DNA of 64,000 bases from Clavelina lepadiformis (Eukaryota; Chordata; Ascidiacea; Aplousobranchia; Clavelinidae), in assembly GCF_947623445.1 (NCBI RefSeq), contig NC_135240.1, positions 10,044,001-10,108,000 of the forward strand. The letters run 5' to 3'. How positions within the stretch are numbered: the stretch's first letter is position 1; every line of letters begins with the position of its first letter. The translations under genes and the position numbers were made by a program. The notes below the pieces were generated by a model. It was given only the letters and a program-made list of their open reading frames with translations. It was not told the DNA's origin and did not search any database. Below, piece by piece: positions 1 to 11,000 of this stretch.

Positions 1-594
1 CGCAGGCACGTGATCTACCAACCAGAGATCGCTGCAAGGCTATGTAGGGTTACCAGATAGTTTATGTATGTTATCCCATGCTTCGTCACAATCATTTGAC
101 AACTTTCATAATCTTTTACGAAAAACTGGACTATTCAGATATGAGGGTCCAGATATGAAATATTTATGAGCTTAGATCCAATTTCACCACAATCGTAAAC
201 ATGAAAAATCCGCCAATATGCAGTAACTGCATATTGCACAATCTTAACACTTTGCCTTCTGGTGAGGAAAAACTGAGTTGTCAAATCGAAGAATTAAACA
301 TTTTCAATTTTAAAAAGTGATTTAGCATGTGTGTACTTGAGACTTCGCCCATGGGTAAATCACTTCGCCCTCTAGTGGCGAAAAACTAAACTTTGCGATG
401 AGTTACATTTTTTGTACTGCGTGCAATTTTAGACTTAACACTTGGGATGTGTAAGCACATTGACTTGCTCCATCACCTCAAGTTGACCTTGGATGAAGAT
501 TTTCATCACTTAGCCCCCTAGTGGCAGAGGACGAAAAGCAGAAAATTGTTTTTGAAGCGATCATTCTTCTTTGAATGACTCAGTAGCTTTGCAC
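1..594. other. Gene-free flank
   Basis: I see no supported gene here. The sequence is AT-rich. Two short related phrases (ccctctagtggcgaa near 369 and ccccctagtggcagagg near 513) suggest degraded repeat DNA. The last 9 bases (586-594, gctttgcac) are the left target-site duplication of the element that follows. Confidence 0.5.
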
Positions 595-1576
595 GGCACT
601 GGGTAAAACCTGGACACGACGCAATCCGCGGATCGTCCATGGACGGTTGAAAATGGACGATTTTTGCGTAAGCGTCCATGGACGTTTTTACGCAAAACCG
701 ACGTTTTCCCTTAGTCGTCCATGGACGGTTGTTGAAATAGGGTTAAATCAGTTCTTTTTTAACAAAGCGTCCACGGGTGGTTTTTAGGATAAGTTTAAAG
801 CAGTGTTTTCGAGATCGTCCATGGACGGTTGAAAATGGACGATTTTTGCGTAAGCGTCCATGGACGATTTTAGGAAAAGCTTAAATAGCGGATAGGGGAA
901 AGCGTCCATGGACGATTTTAGGAAAAGCTTAAATAGCGGATAGGGGAAAGCGTCCATGGACGGTTGTTGAAATAGGCTTAAACCAGTTCTTTTGCACCAA
1001 AGCGTCTATGGGTGGTTTTTAGGATAAGTTTAAAAAGTTTAAAGCAGTCCATGGATGGTTGAAAATGGACGATTTTTGCGTAAGCGTCCATGGACGCCTT
1101 TAGGATAAGCTGAAATAGCGGATATGATGAAACTGTACATGGACAGTTATTGGTTTCGAGATCGTCCATGCCCCATGGACACTTAAGAATGGCCGATTTT
1201 TGCGTAAGCGTACATGGACGATTACAGGATAAGCTGAAATAACGGATATGAGGAAAGTGTCCATGGACAGTTATGGGATAGGCTAAATAGTGGATATGAT
1301 GTAAGCGTCCAAGCATGAACAGTTTTGGGGTCATATGCTGAAATGATGGGACATGCAAAGAGTAGACCTCGGTGGGTTTGGGATAGACATAAAAGATAGC
1401 CTATATTTTGGAAGCTTGAGTGGTACAATCGGCTGGATAGGCGTAAATTATGGACAGCACCGGGTAAAAGCTTGACACGACACAATCCATAGATCGTCCA
1501 TGGACGGTTGACAGTTTTCAGTAGCCTATAGGCCTAATCATTTCGTGGCATGACCAACTTTTTTAGTGACGGTAGT

Positions 1577-1955
1577 GTCCATGGACTGTTTTGGGATAGA
1601 CTTAAATAGTGGATATGATGTACCGGTAGTGTCCATGGACAGTTATGGGATAGGCTTAAATAGTGGATATGATGTACCGGTAGTGTCCATGGACTGTTTT
1701 GGGATAGGCTTAAATAGTGGATATGATGTACCGGTAGTGTCCATGGACTGTTTTGGGATAGGCTTAAATAGTGGATATGATGTACCGGTAGTGTCCATGG
1801 ACTGTTTTGGGATAGGCTTAAATAGTGGATATGCTGTACCGGTAGTGTCCATGGACTGTTTTGGGATAGGCTTAAATAGTGGATATGATGTACCGGTAGT
1901 GTCCATGGACTGTTTTGGGATAAGCTTAAAAAGCGTCCTTGGACTGTTTTGAGAT
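1577..1955 (+). repeat. 54-bp tandem repeat in left arm
   Basis: About seven copies of a 54-bp unit (copies start at 1577, 1631, 1685 and so on), each beginning gtccatggac and ending gatgtaccggtagt. Because 54 is a multiple of three, both strands stay open and give repetitive reading frames, which I do not regard as genes. It is part of the foldback element's left arm. Confidence 0.9.
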
Positions 1956-2520
1956 AGGCTTAAAAAGCGTCCGTGGACGATTTTAGGATAAGCTTAAATA
2001 GCGAATATGATGAAAGTGTCCATGGACAGTTATGGGATAAGCTTAAATAGTGGATATGATGTCAGCGTCCAAGCATGGACAGTTTTGGGGTCATATGCAG
2101 AAAAGATGGGACATGCAAAGACGTCCATGGGTTTTGGGATAGACTGAAATGATGTATTTTGGATAAACGTCCATTTAAGGGTTTTGGGTTTAAAATTAAA
2201 TGATGGATGTTGGAAAAACGTCCATGGACGGTTTTTGGGTTAGGAAGCTGGATAGGCGTAAATTATGGACAGCACCGGGTAAAAGCTGGACACGACACAA
2301 TCCATGGACGGTTGAAAATTTTGAGTAATTATTTGGTGGCATGATCAACTTTTTTATTTATGTGTTTTTACTGTAAATTGTTGTTATTATTCTGATTTAG
2401 ATATAACATTACTGATCTGAATATATATTATTCTGATTTGTTAGTGTAATTTAGATAATTTTTACGTGCTAATGGCAAATGTTTTCGTGGCACTTGGGAT
2501 AAATGGATGTTTCAGCATAG

Positions 2521-2882
2521 AAAACATGAAAGGCAACAAGACATTTTGAATTGTGGCCTACTTGCTTTAAAGGTATTTTTAGAAAGGATGAATTCAAATT
2601 TGTGAAGATTAAGTATATAATCACTATTATTATTAGTATATATTATTATCACTAATTCAAACTATTTGACATCACAATGTGTAATCTTGTATATTCCTAA
2701 AATCAAATTGGATTTTAATAAATTGTAAAAAATAGCTTTTCTATCAATAAGTGGCATATTGCAGGAAGCTCAAAGAATCCTTAATGAAAGTTCTTGCGAG
2801 AAACAGATCGATTTCGATACTGACAGCGAGTCCTGCAAAAAGTATCGCATGGACTTTGGCAATTTACTGCTTGATTCCACCG
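2521..2882 (+). pseudogene. Ulp1-like (C48) protease fragment, copy A
   Basis: Two exon-like segments with good splice sites. Segment 2521-2572 (acceptor catag, donor gtattt) encodes KHERQQDILNCGLLALK. Segment 2765-2882 (acceptor tgcag, donor gtgaga) runs from EAQRILNESS to FGNLLLDST. The Asn-Cys-Gly-x-x-Ala-Leu block fits the catalytic-cysteine motif of Ulp1/SENP cysteine proteases (which remove SUMO or similar modifiers). The FD...YR...LLLD part fits the helix after it. I could not find the upstream catalytic His and Asp, so this is a C-terminal fragment. It lies inside the foldback element. A paralogous pair with identical exon boundaries is at 25848-26094. The family assignment is by motif only. 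Confidence 0.55.
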
Positions 2883-3234
2883 GTGAGAGGCTGTTTGGGT
2901 TTGAATTAGAACTGCAGTATTTGTAACATGTTATGACCTGGTTGTTGTTCAAGGTCGTTGAACTATACCACATATATTTCCAGAAGAGCACTAAACCATA
3001 CTTATGTACAAAGTTAAGGTAAAATAGATTTATATGAAAACGACCAACATTTTTAACCTGACTTTAAACAGATTAACTATTTTGTTCATTGTTGTATTTG
3101 TAGCTGGCACATTGTTGGTCTTGAATTTGTTAACTAAATATTTTTAAAAACTGTATACTTCTGTTATTTTGTTTCTGTTTTCACAACAAATGATTTTAAT
3201 GTAAAAATGCAGATAGATTTGTTTCATTTTGCAG

Positions 3235-3316
3235 ACTATGATGTATTGCTGAGCTTTTGCAATATATATGCCACAATCAAGGCCCATCTGAAGTTGACCA
3301 GCAAAAGACAGAATGG
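3235..3316 (+). pseudogene. Exon-like segment following the Ulp1-like exons
   Basis: Acceptor ttttgcag and donor gtaaac enclose 82 bp. They join in phase to the previous segment (split codon g|ac) and encode DYDVLLSFCNIYATIKAHLK and a few more residues. I do not recognise a domain. It extends the Ulp1-like fragment by about 27 residues. A possible further exon starts near 3713 but does not join convincingly to the PHD segment. Confidence 0.4.
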
Positions 3317-4284
3317 GTAAACCTTGCTCATCATATAATACATTAACTTGGCAGATTTAACCATCATTGCATACAGTTTAGTTGGTATTATAAGTTGCAA
3401 CTATATTACCCGTGTAGTGAAACTATTTCGAACTGGGCAGCGGCAGATATCAAATTTTGGGGAAGTTTGTTTTCAGTTTTACTGTGGTCTAGGCCAAATT
3501 TTGAACTATTTACTTTTAGCTTGATACTTCAACATGACCATGATGATCTCTATCGCCGGTTCTTCGCATGACTTAAACCTGGCTCTGATTCCAAATCATT
3601 CAATCCCCTGTTTAGAAAGCTAGCCTTTGTGCAATTTTTTTTGTGACATATTTTTTATTGGTTTTTACATCATATTGCCCAAATTTCAAACTTTTTTCCT
3701 GTTTAAATAAACAGACCTAGCGTCGTTAATGCATTGCAACTTAGTATCAAACACAAGCCATGCACAAAGTTTGCTCATTTGTTTCAGATGTTACTCTATG
3801 TTTCTACATTCAGATAAATGTCTACGAGCACACAGGTCCAGCAGTGCATAGTTTTATTTTTGTATAATTCCTATTCTACAACCAAAAAACCATACATACA
3901 TAAAAATTACTTAACTCAAACACAACTAGAAAATTTAAAATCACTTTTAAAATTCTAGGTGTTTTAATTTTGCACTTGTGGTTCCAAAATACTTTTTTCA
4001 AGGAATTACAGTCAGTCCCGGTACTCCGTACTTTTCGTGTGATTAGTTAAAATTTTAACAAGTATATGTTTAAAAAACACATGTTAATTACTCCTTAATA
4101 GCAATTGTAGCATCTGTTGATCTTTTTTAATCTAGAAGTGTCAAGCAAAATTGTGAACAAGTAACCTTTACCGCGGCAAATATTGCATTTACTGCATCAT
4201 CTTTTACACGAAAAGTGCTGTCTGTCCACCTCTTTGCATAAGAGATCACTTCACAAGATTTAATTGTCTATATTGTTTTTTCAG

Positions 4285-4386
4285 ATTGAATGCAGTCTTT
4301 GTTGTCGATGGGTTCATCAGAATTGTGTCCCAGTGATACAGCATATGTCGCAGGAATATTTTTGCAGCACCTGCAAAAAAGAATAA
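4285..4386 (+). pseudogene. C-terminal half of a PHD finger, with stop
   Basis: After an excellent acceptor (ttgttttttcag) a 33-codon frame ends in TAA. It contains IECSLCCRWVHQNC, then 12 residues, then CSTC. This is C-x2-C-x4-H-x2-C-x12-C-x2-C with the conserved Trp, the second half of a PHD zinc finger (a histone-tail reader fold). The first Cys pairs would be on an upstream exon that I could not find. It probably ends the same transposon-borne gene as the Ulp1-like exons. It has no ATG of its own. Confidence 0.55.
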
Positions 4387-4769
4387 AAGGATTAATACAA
4401 ATTTTTGTGTTTGACGCAGAAGTGAATATAATCAATTTTAAGCAATACATGAAGAAATGAAATCGAGATTAGGTGTTACGCTGCTCACAGTTATAGTAAA
4501 ATATGTACAATTTAACACATTAAGCTTGAGTGATGATGAAAACAACTTGGTTAAAGTCTTCAATCACATAATTTAAAAAGTTTTTGGAATTGGACTTTAT
4601 TCAGACCCAGATTGGAAAGTTTGCTGTTCTTGGGTGAGAAATCCCCTCTGCAACATTATGAAAGAATAGTCATTATATGCCCAATTAATTTTATTCCTCC
4701 CCCGCGTTCACATTCAAATATTGAGTGAGTTTTTACTGGATGGACGATGATGGTCACTTCTCTCCTGTC

Positions 4770-5721
4770 AACTCATCTTATAACAAAATTTGTCCATGGA
4801 TGCTTTTTAAGCCCCTCCCAAAACAGTCCATGGACACTTTATCAAATCCACTATTTCAGCCTATGCCATAACTTTCCATGGACACTTTCCTCATATCCGC
4901 TATTTAAGCTTCTCCTGCAATCGTCCATGGACGATCCGCGGATTGCGTCGTGTCCAGGTTTTACCCAGTCCCGTTTTTTAAGCCTATCTCAAATCAGTCC
5001 ATGGACACTACATCATATCCACTATTTAAGCTTATCCCATAACTGTCCATGGACACATTCATCATATTCGCTATTTAAGCTTATCCTAAAATCGTCCATG
5101 GACGTTTTTTAAGCCTATCTCAAAACAGTCCATGGACACTACATCATATCCACTATTTAAGCCTATCCCATAACTGTCCATGGACACTTTCATCATATTC
5201 GCTATTTAAGCTTATCCTAAAATCGTCCATGGACGTTTTTTAAGCCTATCTCAAAACAGTCCATGGACACTACATCATATCCACTATTTAAGCCTACCCC
5301 ATAACCGTCCATGGACGCTTTCCCCTATCCGCTATTTAAGCTTTTCCTAAAATCGTCCATGGACGCTTTCCTCTATCCGCTATTTAAGCTTTTCCTAAAA
5401 TCGTCCATGGACGCTTTCCCCTATCCGCTATTTAAGCTTTTCCTAAAATCGTCCATGGACGCTTACGCAAAAATCGTCCATTTTCAACCGTCCATGGACG
5501 ATCTCGAAAACACTGCTTTAAACTTATCCAAAAAACCACCCGTGGACGCTTTGTTAAAAAAGAACTGATTTAACCCTATTTCAACAACCGTCCATGGACG
5601 ACTAAGGGAAAACGTCGGTTTTGTGTAAAAACGTCCATGGACGCTTACGCAAAAATCGTCCATTTTCAACCGTCCATGGACGATCCGCGGATTGCGTCGT
5701 GTCCAGGTTTTACCCAGTCCC
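4770..5721 (-). repeat. Right arm array of CGTCCATGGACG repeats
   Basis: This is the reverse-complement counterpart of the left arm. Units read gctatttaagcttttcctaaaatcgtccatggacg in part, with 50-90 bp between palindromes. The outermost stretch, about 5578-5721, mirrors 595-745 nearly base for base, so the two ends can pair into a very long hairpin. Confidence 0.85.
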
Positions 5722-5730
5722 GCTTTGCAC

Positions 5731-5963
5731 ATGGAAAGGTATAAGAAGATTATTCACCATGTTGAGTTGTAGACAGATTATATCGTAACTGTTTATTAGT
5801 TCGCACTCCAGTGACGAAAACATCAAACCAAGAATAACTTCAAACGATAGACTACTATAAAACTATGGTAAAGTCCGTATGGAGATTGACTAAGCGTTTT
5901 GTTTTATATTAGCTTGTTTTAATTGGTGTGTCTTCCACGGAAACTACAAATCTTACTGCAATG
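5731..5963. other. Gene-free spacer
   Basis: About 230 bases between the foldback element and the left edge of the duplicated NAE1 block. I see nothing coding or repeated here. Confidence 0.5.
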
Positions 5964-6029
5964 AATTGCAATCATTACCCAAGTTAGCGCCGTGGCGTCG
6001 TTTTGATCTGTAGAGCCTTTTCATCACTC

Positions 6030-6446
6030 TGTAATGAAATGGTTGTTTGTCGTACCTTAACCTGTAAGGGCGACCACTTCACTACAAAGTTTGTTAGTAG
6101 AAATTGTTTATTATCCTCGATGATAAATGAGTCTTCGAAGGTCGTTGACTGCTTTTCTTAATCTTAGAATTAATTGTTCACCTTGACAACTTTATATTCT
6201 GATTATATTGAAGCTTCTTTGAACGAATACATCGAGATAAAACATTGATACAGCAACTACAGCATAAAGACTTGCACGTTGCGGCGTAGCTCGTAATAAC
6301 AAGAAAGAATGAATAACTCAAAGTGCACACACAACAAGCAGGAAGAGATCGATTACGTCACGCAGTGTAATGCTTCGCTGATTCGATAGACGAGAATTCT
6401 ATGTCTTACACAATCTTATATTACATTAATTTATAATATTATCACA
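6030..6446. mobile_element. Solo LTR, copy A
   Basis: It starts TGTAATGAAATGG and ends ATTATCACA (TG...CA), and is flanked by the 4-bp direct repeat actc (6026-6029 and 6447-6450). The second copy of the duplicated block has the intact empty site, catcactcattag, at 58259-58271. The same element lies in reverse orientation at 20278-20692. I infer a solo LTR from the size (417 bp), ends and short target duplication. The superfamily is not known. Confidence 0.75.
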
Positions 6447-6544
6447 ACTCATTAGAATGTGAAAGAGTGGGTCTCTTTCAAATTATGGAAAAACAGTTTC
6501 ATCAAGCATGCTGGCCTAGGCTAGATTCAAAATCACTCCCAGCG

Positions 6545-7138
6545 TAGTCATTTTCTCTTTTGAATTCTCAAGGATGATAAAAAGGCTCTACCGGTTTCAG
6601 AGTATTCTACTGAAACTGACCATGTTGTGAAGTTGCTTTCATAGCGCTGGATAAATACACCAATAAATGTAACGTGAAAATTTTCACCACACCAACGTAA
6701 TACATTACTACAGAATATACACAAGACAAGAGTCATTTTAATTACGTTCCCAAGTGGAGTGATGTCAGTAACGTTTCCCTTGGATGATGTTTCTTTGATG
6801 GGGTTTTATTTTAACAACCCAACGTACACAATCTTAATCATGCCCTCGACGTTTCCTTCAATTTATTGTTTTTGGTGTGAATATTTATAACTTGTGTTTT
6901 CTGGTTTACTTCAGTTTTGTATGTTGTTAACATAAACATATTCTGGATTTGGTGGCCGTGCTAACCTTCCATCATTGTAGCACCACTGTAATTCAAACGT
7001 TGTACGCTTTAAGCCCTCAGGGCTTTGCTGGTTTTTCCCGATCGTTATTTGTTTGTGAGCATACTTCTTGTCTAACCATTTTTTAATGAGGTTAGCACTA
7101 TGCTTTTCGCTCCCCACAGTTAATTGCAGAAAATACAA
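6545..7138 (-). other. Two conserved minus-strand reading frames, unidentified
   Basis: On the minus strand, 7138-6911 and 6736-6548 are open and remain open with mostly conservative changes in the other block copy (58975-58742 and 58551-58363). Examples are VLRWCGENFHVTFIGVFIQR versus VLRWCGANFDVTFIGVFIQR, and LDKKYAHKQITIG in both. The second frame could start at an acceptor (attctgtag) and ends in TGA. I recognise no family. They could be 3' exons of a small gene running away from NAE1, or an old transposon remnant. Neither frame has a convincing start. Confidence 0.3.
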
Positions 7139-8024
7139 AAAAACTATACAATACTAAACTTTTTGTTGAGCTTAATCGAGTGTAGACCTAATATGTTGTT
7201 CAACAAGTGACCCATATTTAAAAACGGTTGTTATTGGCCCAGTATTTAAGCATTTCAATTAGACACAGCTTGCCTAAATGTAACATATATTTAAAGCATT
7301 CATTTGCATCATTTACCAAATTACAGTCCGCAATAGCTAAACTGGAAAGTAACTGCCAAGTCGCAAATTTTGGCGTGAAATTGAATGGATTTCTGTTGTA
7401 TGAGCCTTTTTATACGTCACCTTTTTCTGACACACTGTAGACTTTTTCTCATCAGTCAATCCTCAATGTATTAAATATAAGTATATACTGGTATCAGTAT
7501 TAATGACCTAATCTAAATAAAATCTAAATATAAAATCAAAGAATAGATCACACATGTGATGCTATCTTTAAATCAGTGATCAAATAGTGGAGCCTTTAAC
7601 TCACTCTTCAGAAAATGAAAGAGAAAATGGTTATGCTCGAGTGATTTGACCCTACCTTCTGACAAGCGTGGTGAAAACTGTTTCCCACAATTCTGAAGAA
7701 AAGACCCTCCCTTTCAAATTTTAAAGGGTGAGTAAAAGGCACCACCTCACCAAACAAGATTTGCGGCTTCTCCATGGTTTCAATTTGGTGGAATTACAAC
7801 CCAGTTGATTCTTGATGTTTAGCTTGCTAACTCCTGGTTTAGTGAGACATTTAACAACTGCTGTAATAACAGCTCCAAATGAATATTATTGCATAAAATA
7901 CTGCTGTGGCACGTCAATATAGAAACCAGTGATGCTGTTTAATGAATAAGGCCTTTGGCAATCTTATTTAACTTTTTGTTTCGTAGGATGGGAGTAGATG
8001 TAAGTAACAGAAGCTGATAATTAA

Positions 8025-11000
8025 ATGGCTAATAAACAAAATAAGTATGACAGACAATTAAGGCTATGGGGTGACCATGGTCAATGGTGTTTGGAAAACT
8101 CAAAGATTTGTTTAGTGAATGTCACTGCTACAGGAACAGAAACCTTAAAGAATCTAATTTTGCCAGGTATAGTGTCAAGTCTTTATATTTTTACAACAGT
8201 ATACCGGTATGAAATTTTTTATTTTGGTATAACTAGATAAGACTTACTTTGAATGCATGAATGTTTTTTTGAATCTCCTCCTAGTGATATTTTTTCTATG
8301 CAGGAATTGGGAGCTTTGTAATTGTTGATAAAAGTCGTGTAAACGGTGAGGATGCTGGAAGTAATTTTTTCCTTGATCCAAACGCTATCGGAGAGTCAAA
8401 AGCAAAGGTGTTGTTTTAATTATAAATGTATTTCTGTACTTAGTTATATGCCTGTCTCCTTTATAGCTGTTTTAATTCAATAAATTGCTTTTGTTGGTTA
8501 TTAATCTGTAGCTTGTGTATAACATTTGGTGTGGTGTAATAGGTTTATAGTACATTAATAATTATGCATGATATTTTAATTCACAAATAGTGTACAAGTA
8601 ACCTAATCTGTGGTTATAGTATGTCTTCGTCTTTTTTTACTTTTGACCATGTTTGATGTTAATAGTATTAATAATAGCAGCCATGTTAGTTAGCACTGTA
8701 GAATGACTGCAATTCCAAGCTACCTCGAACCACCAAGTATGTCAATTGAAGCATAATTGAAGATTTAAGCTGCAATTTTTCTACTTACTTCGTCAGAGTA
8801 ACATTCTTAAAATGAATTTGTTTTCTAATTTCATTTTTGTGCGTTCATTACCGCACTTCACGTGATATTTAAACAAAGAATGCAAATTTTTTGTAAATCA
8901 ACCTTTTTGGCTTTTACAAATTAAAGATTTGTACATGAGCACTAAGCTGTGTTAAAAGGCGCATAAACGCTAAAAAACAATTGTTGTTTGCGAAATAATA
9001 ATGGCAACAGCTCACAAAAAAGTAGCTTGCTGGTTACAGGTCTAATCAACATGCACTGGACAATGTTTAATGGCATATTATTCACATATTGTGCTATGTA
9101 TAGATGAACTGTGGTGTTGCACTAATCTGTTCTTAGATTCTTCTTCTTTTCTAGTATCTTAATCTGTTCATCATCTGAGGTTTTGCCTTAGTTATGATGA
9201 TGCTCAGAATCGGAAAATAAAAAGATAAATACCGCAAGTGTATCAATTGGCATACTTGGTTGTTCTAGTGTTACATATATAACAGTGTTTTTATATATAA
9301 CAGCTGTATGCATGTCTTGACGTTGCGAGTAAGATATCTATAATCTAACGTAATTGGAACAGGTTGCAACAAATTTACTTTTGGAATTGAATCCTGAAGT
9401 AAAGGGTGAATACATCGAGGAAGATGTTGCAAACATACTTGAGACAAATCCCCACTTTTTCCTCAGTTTCACAGTTGTCATTGCATGTAATTTATATGGA
9501 GAAACATTACAGAAACTAGCTGCATTATTTTGGTGCAACAATATCCCATTTGTCACATGCAAATCGTTTGGATTTATTGGTAAGTTACATATTTTTGTAA
9601 CACATGTTTCGTTTTTAATGCTTTTAATTAGTGTTGCTTGTAATTGACAATAATGACGAACGTTTGGTATAAATTATATTATTACTCAACCTACATTTTT
9701 GGAATTTTTATGCATACAAAACATCAGTAACTAACTTTTTGTCTGTATGCATTCACTGTTTTAATGTAATTGAAATGCATGTGATATCAGCACTCAGTTC
9801 TTCGCTCACATTGCATTTTTTGAAGCTGATCAATAGCAGAAACCAACGTTTGTAATATGAATATGACATAATAAACCGACCTTTGATAACTATTGCTACG
9901 ACCATGCATAGAGTATGAAAGTATGGCAGCGACACTGCTCAACTTTTGAAGTTATATAACAATGCCCATGAGAAATATTGCTTTCACGTCTTATGTAAAA
10001 GTAGATTCCACACAACATCGATAAAGTTACGATAAGCAAATTAAGTGATGAAGAACGTTGTTTCAGAAAATATGTCCAATTAATAACGACTATCACAAAA
10101 TAACCTTTATTTACATTCAAACTTGCCTTTAACATAAAACAAGACTATTTTTCCTGGAAAAGTTCAAATGAATGGCATTTGTGAGGATGAAAATCCATGT
10201 TAAGGAATTACTTGTGATATAAGCCTGCTTTGCCAATAAACAACAATGACATAACAATACAGTAGAATCGGCTTAGTAAATCCACGGTTAATAAATCTAT
10301 CCGCGTGTTAAATCCAATTTGTTTTGGGACAGAATTTTTACATAGCTGGTTAATAAATCCAAAATTTTCGTTATAAATTCGTTTCATAATGATTTTAGTG
10401 AAAAAAATTTAACGTAATCTCAGTCGATTCAGTATTTCAATCTTAATGAATCGAATGTTTTCAAACTGGGATTACAGTTTGTTGTGTTATCAGTCTCGTG
10501 TTGTGTAACATTACAGTATTAGCTGGTTACGCTTGTGTTGCGTAACAATGCAGTATTTTCCCACATGGCTTGTAAATTACCTAATTAAATTTCAAGTTGC
10601 ATGCAATATTACTTCTAGTTAACATAACGATATTCGTGCTAAATGAACACTAGGACTAAAGAAATAGAGGAAAGTATTTATTAGTCAGACATTTCCATAG
10701 ACACTACAACCATAGTGTTTCGTGTATGAATTTTAACTCCCAACGTTTTCTTCTAAAACCGATCTTTAGTTTGCAACTATGCTGTACAGTGTATATTTAT
10801 AAGAATTCATAAATGCTACTATTTCAGGGTATTTACGTCTAGTGATTCCCGAACATTGCATTATTGAATCCCATCCAGACAACAGCCATGAAGACCTTAG
10901 ACTTGATTGCCCATTTGAGGAGCTGTGCGCCTACGCAGATACAATTGATTTAGATGCAATGGATAAAAAAGACCATTCACATACTCCTTATGTTATAATT

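Larger units (their letters stand above)
595..5721. mobile_element. MULE-like foldback transposon with Ulp1/PHD cargo
   Basis: The left end reads GGCACTGGGTAAAACCTGG and the reverse complement of the right end reads GGGACTGGGTAAAACCTGG. The match continues through the next bases (acacgacgcaatccgcgg) on both sides. The element is flanked by a perfect 9-bp direct repeat, gctttgcac, at 586-594 and 5722-5730. A 9-bp target duplication with long inverted repeats is the hallmark of Mutator-like elements. Both arms are tandem arrays built around the palindrome CGTCCATGGACG, in opposite orientation (left arm about 595-2310, right arm about 4770-5721). Internal copies of the terminal sequence lie near 1460, 2270 and 4930, so the arms grew by internal duplication. 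No transposase was found inside. The core (2320-4740) holds exon-like segments described separately. It is probably non-autonomous. Confidence 0.8.

Noticed and set aside
1566..1952. 128-codon plus-strand frame and its 87-codon minus-strand partner
   Set aside because: They are produced by a 54-bp tandem repeat, which keeps any stop-free frame open; there is no domain and no splice context.
4747..5568. Frames with repeated Ser-Met-Asp and Pro-Leu-Phe phrases
   Set aside because: They are repeat-array translations from the right arm of the first foldback element.
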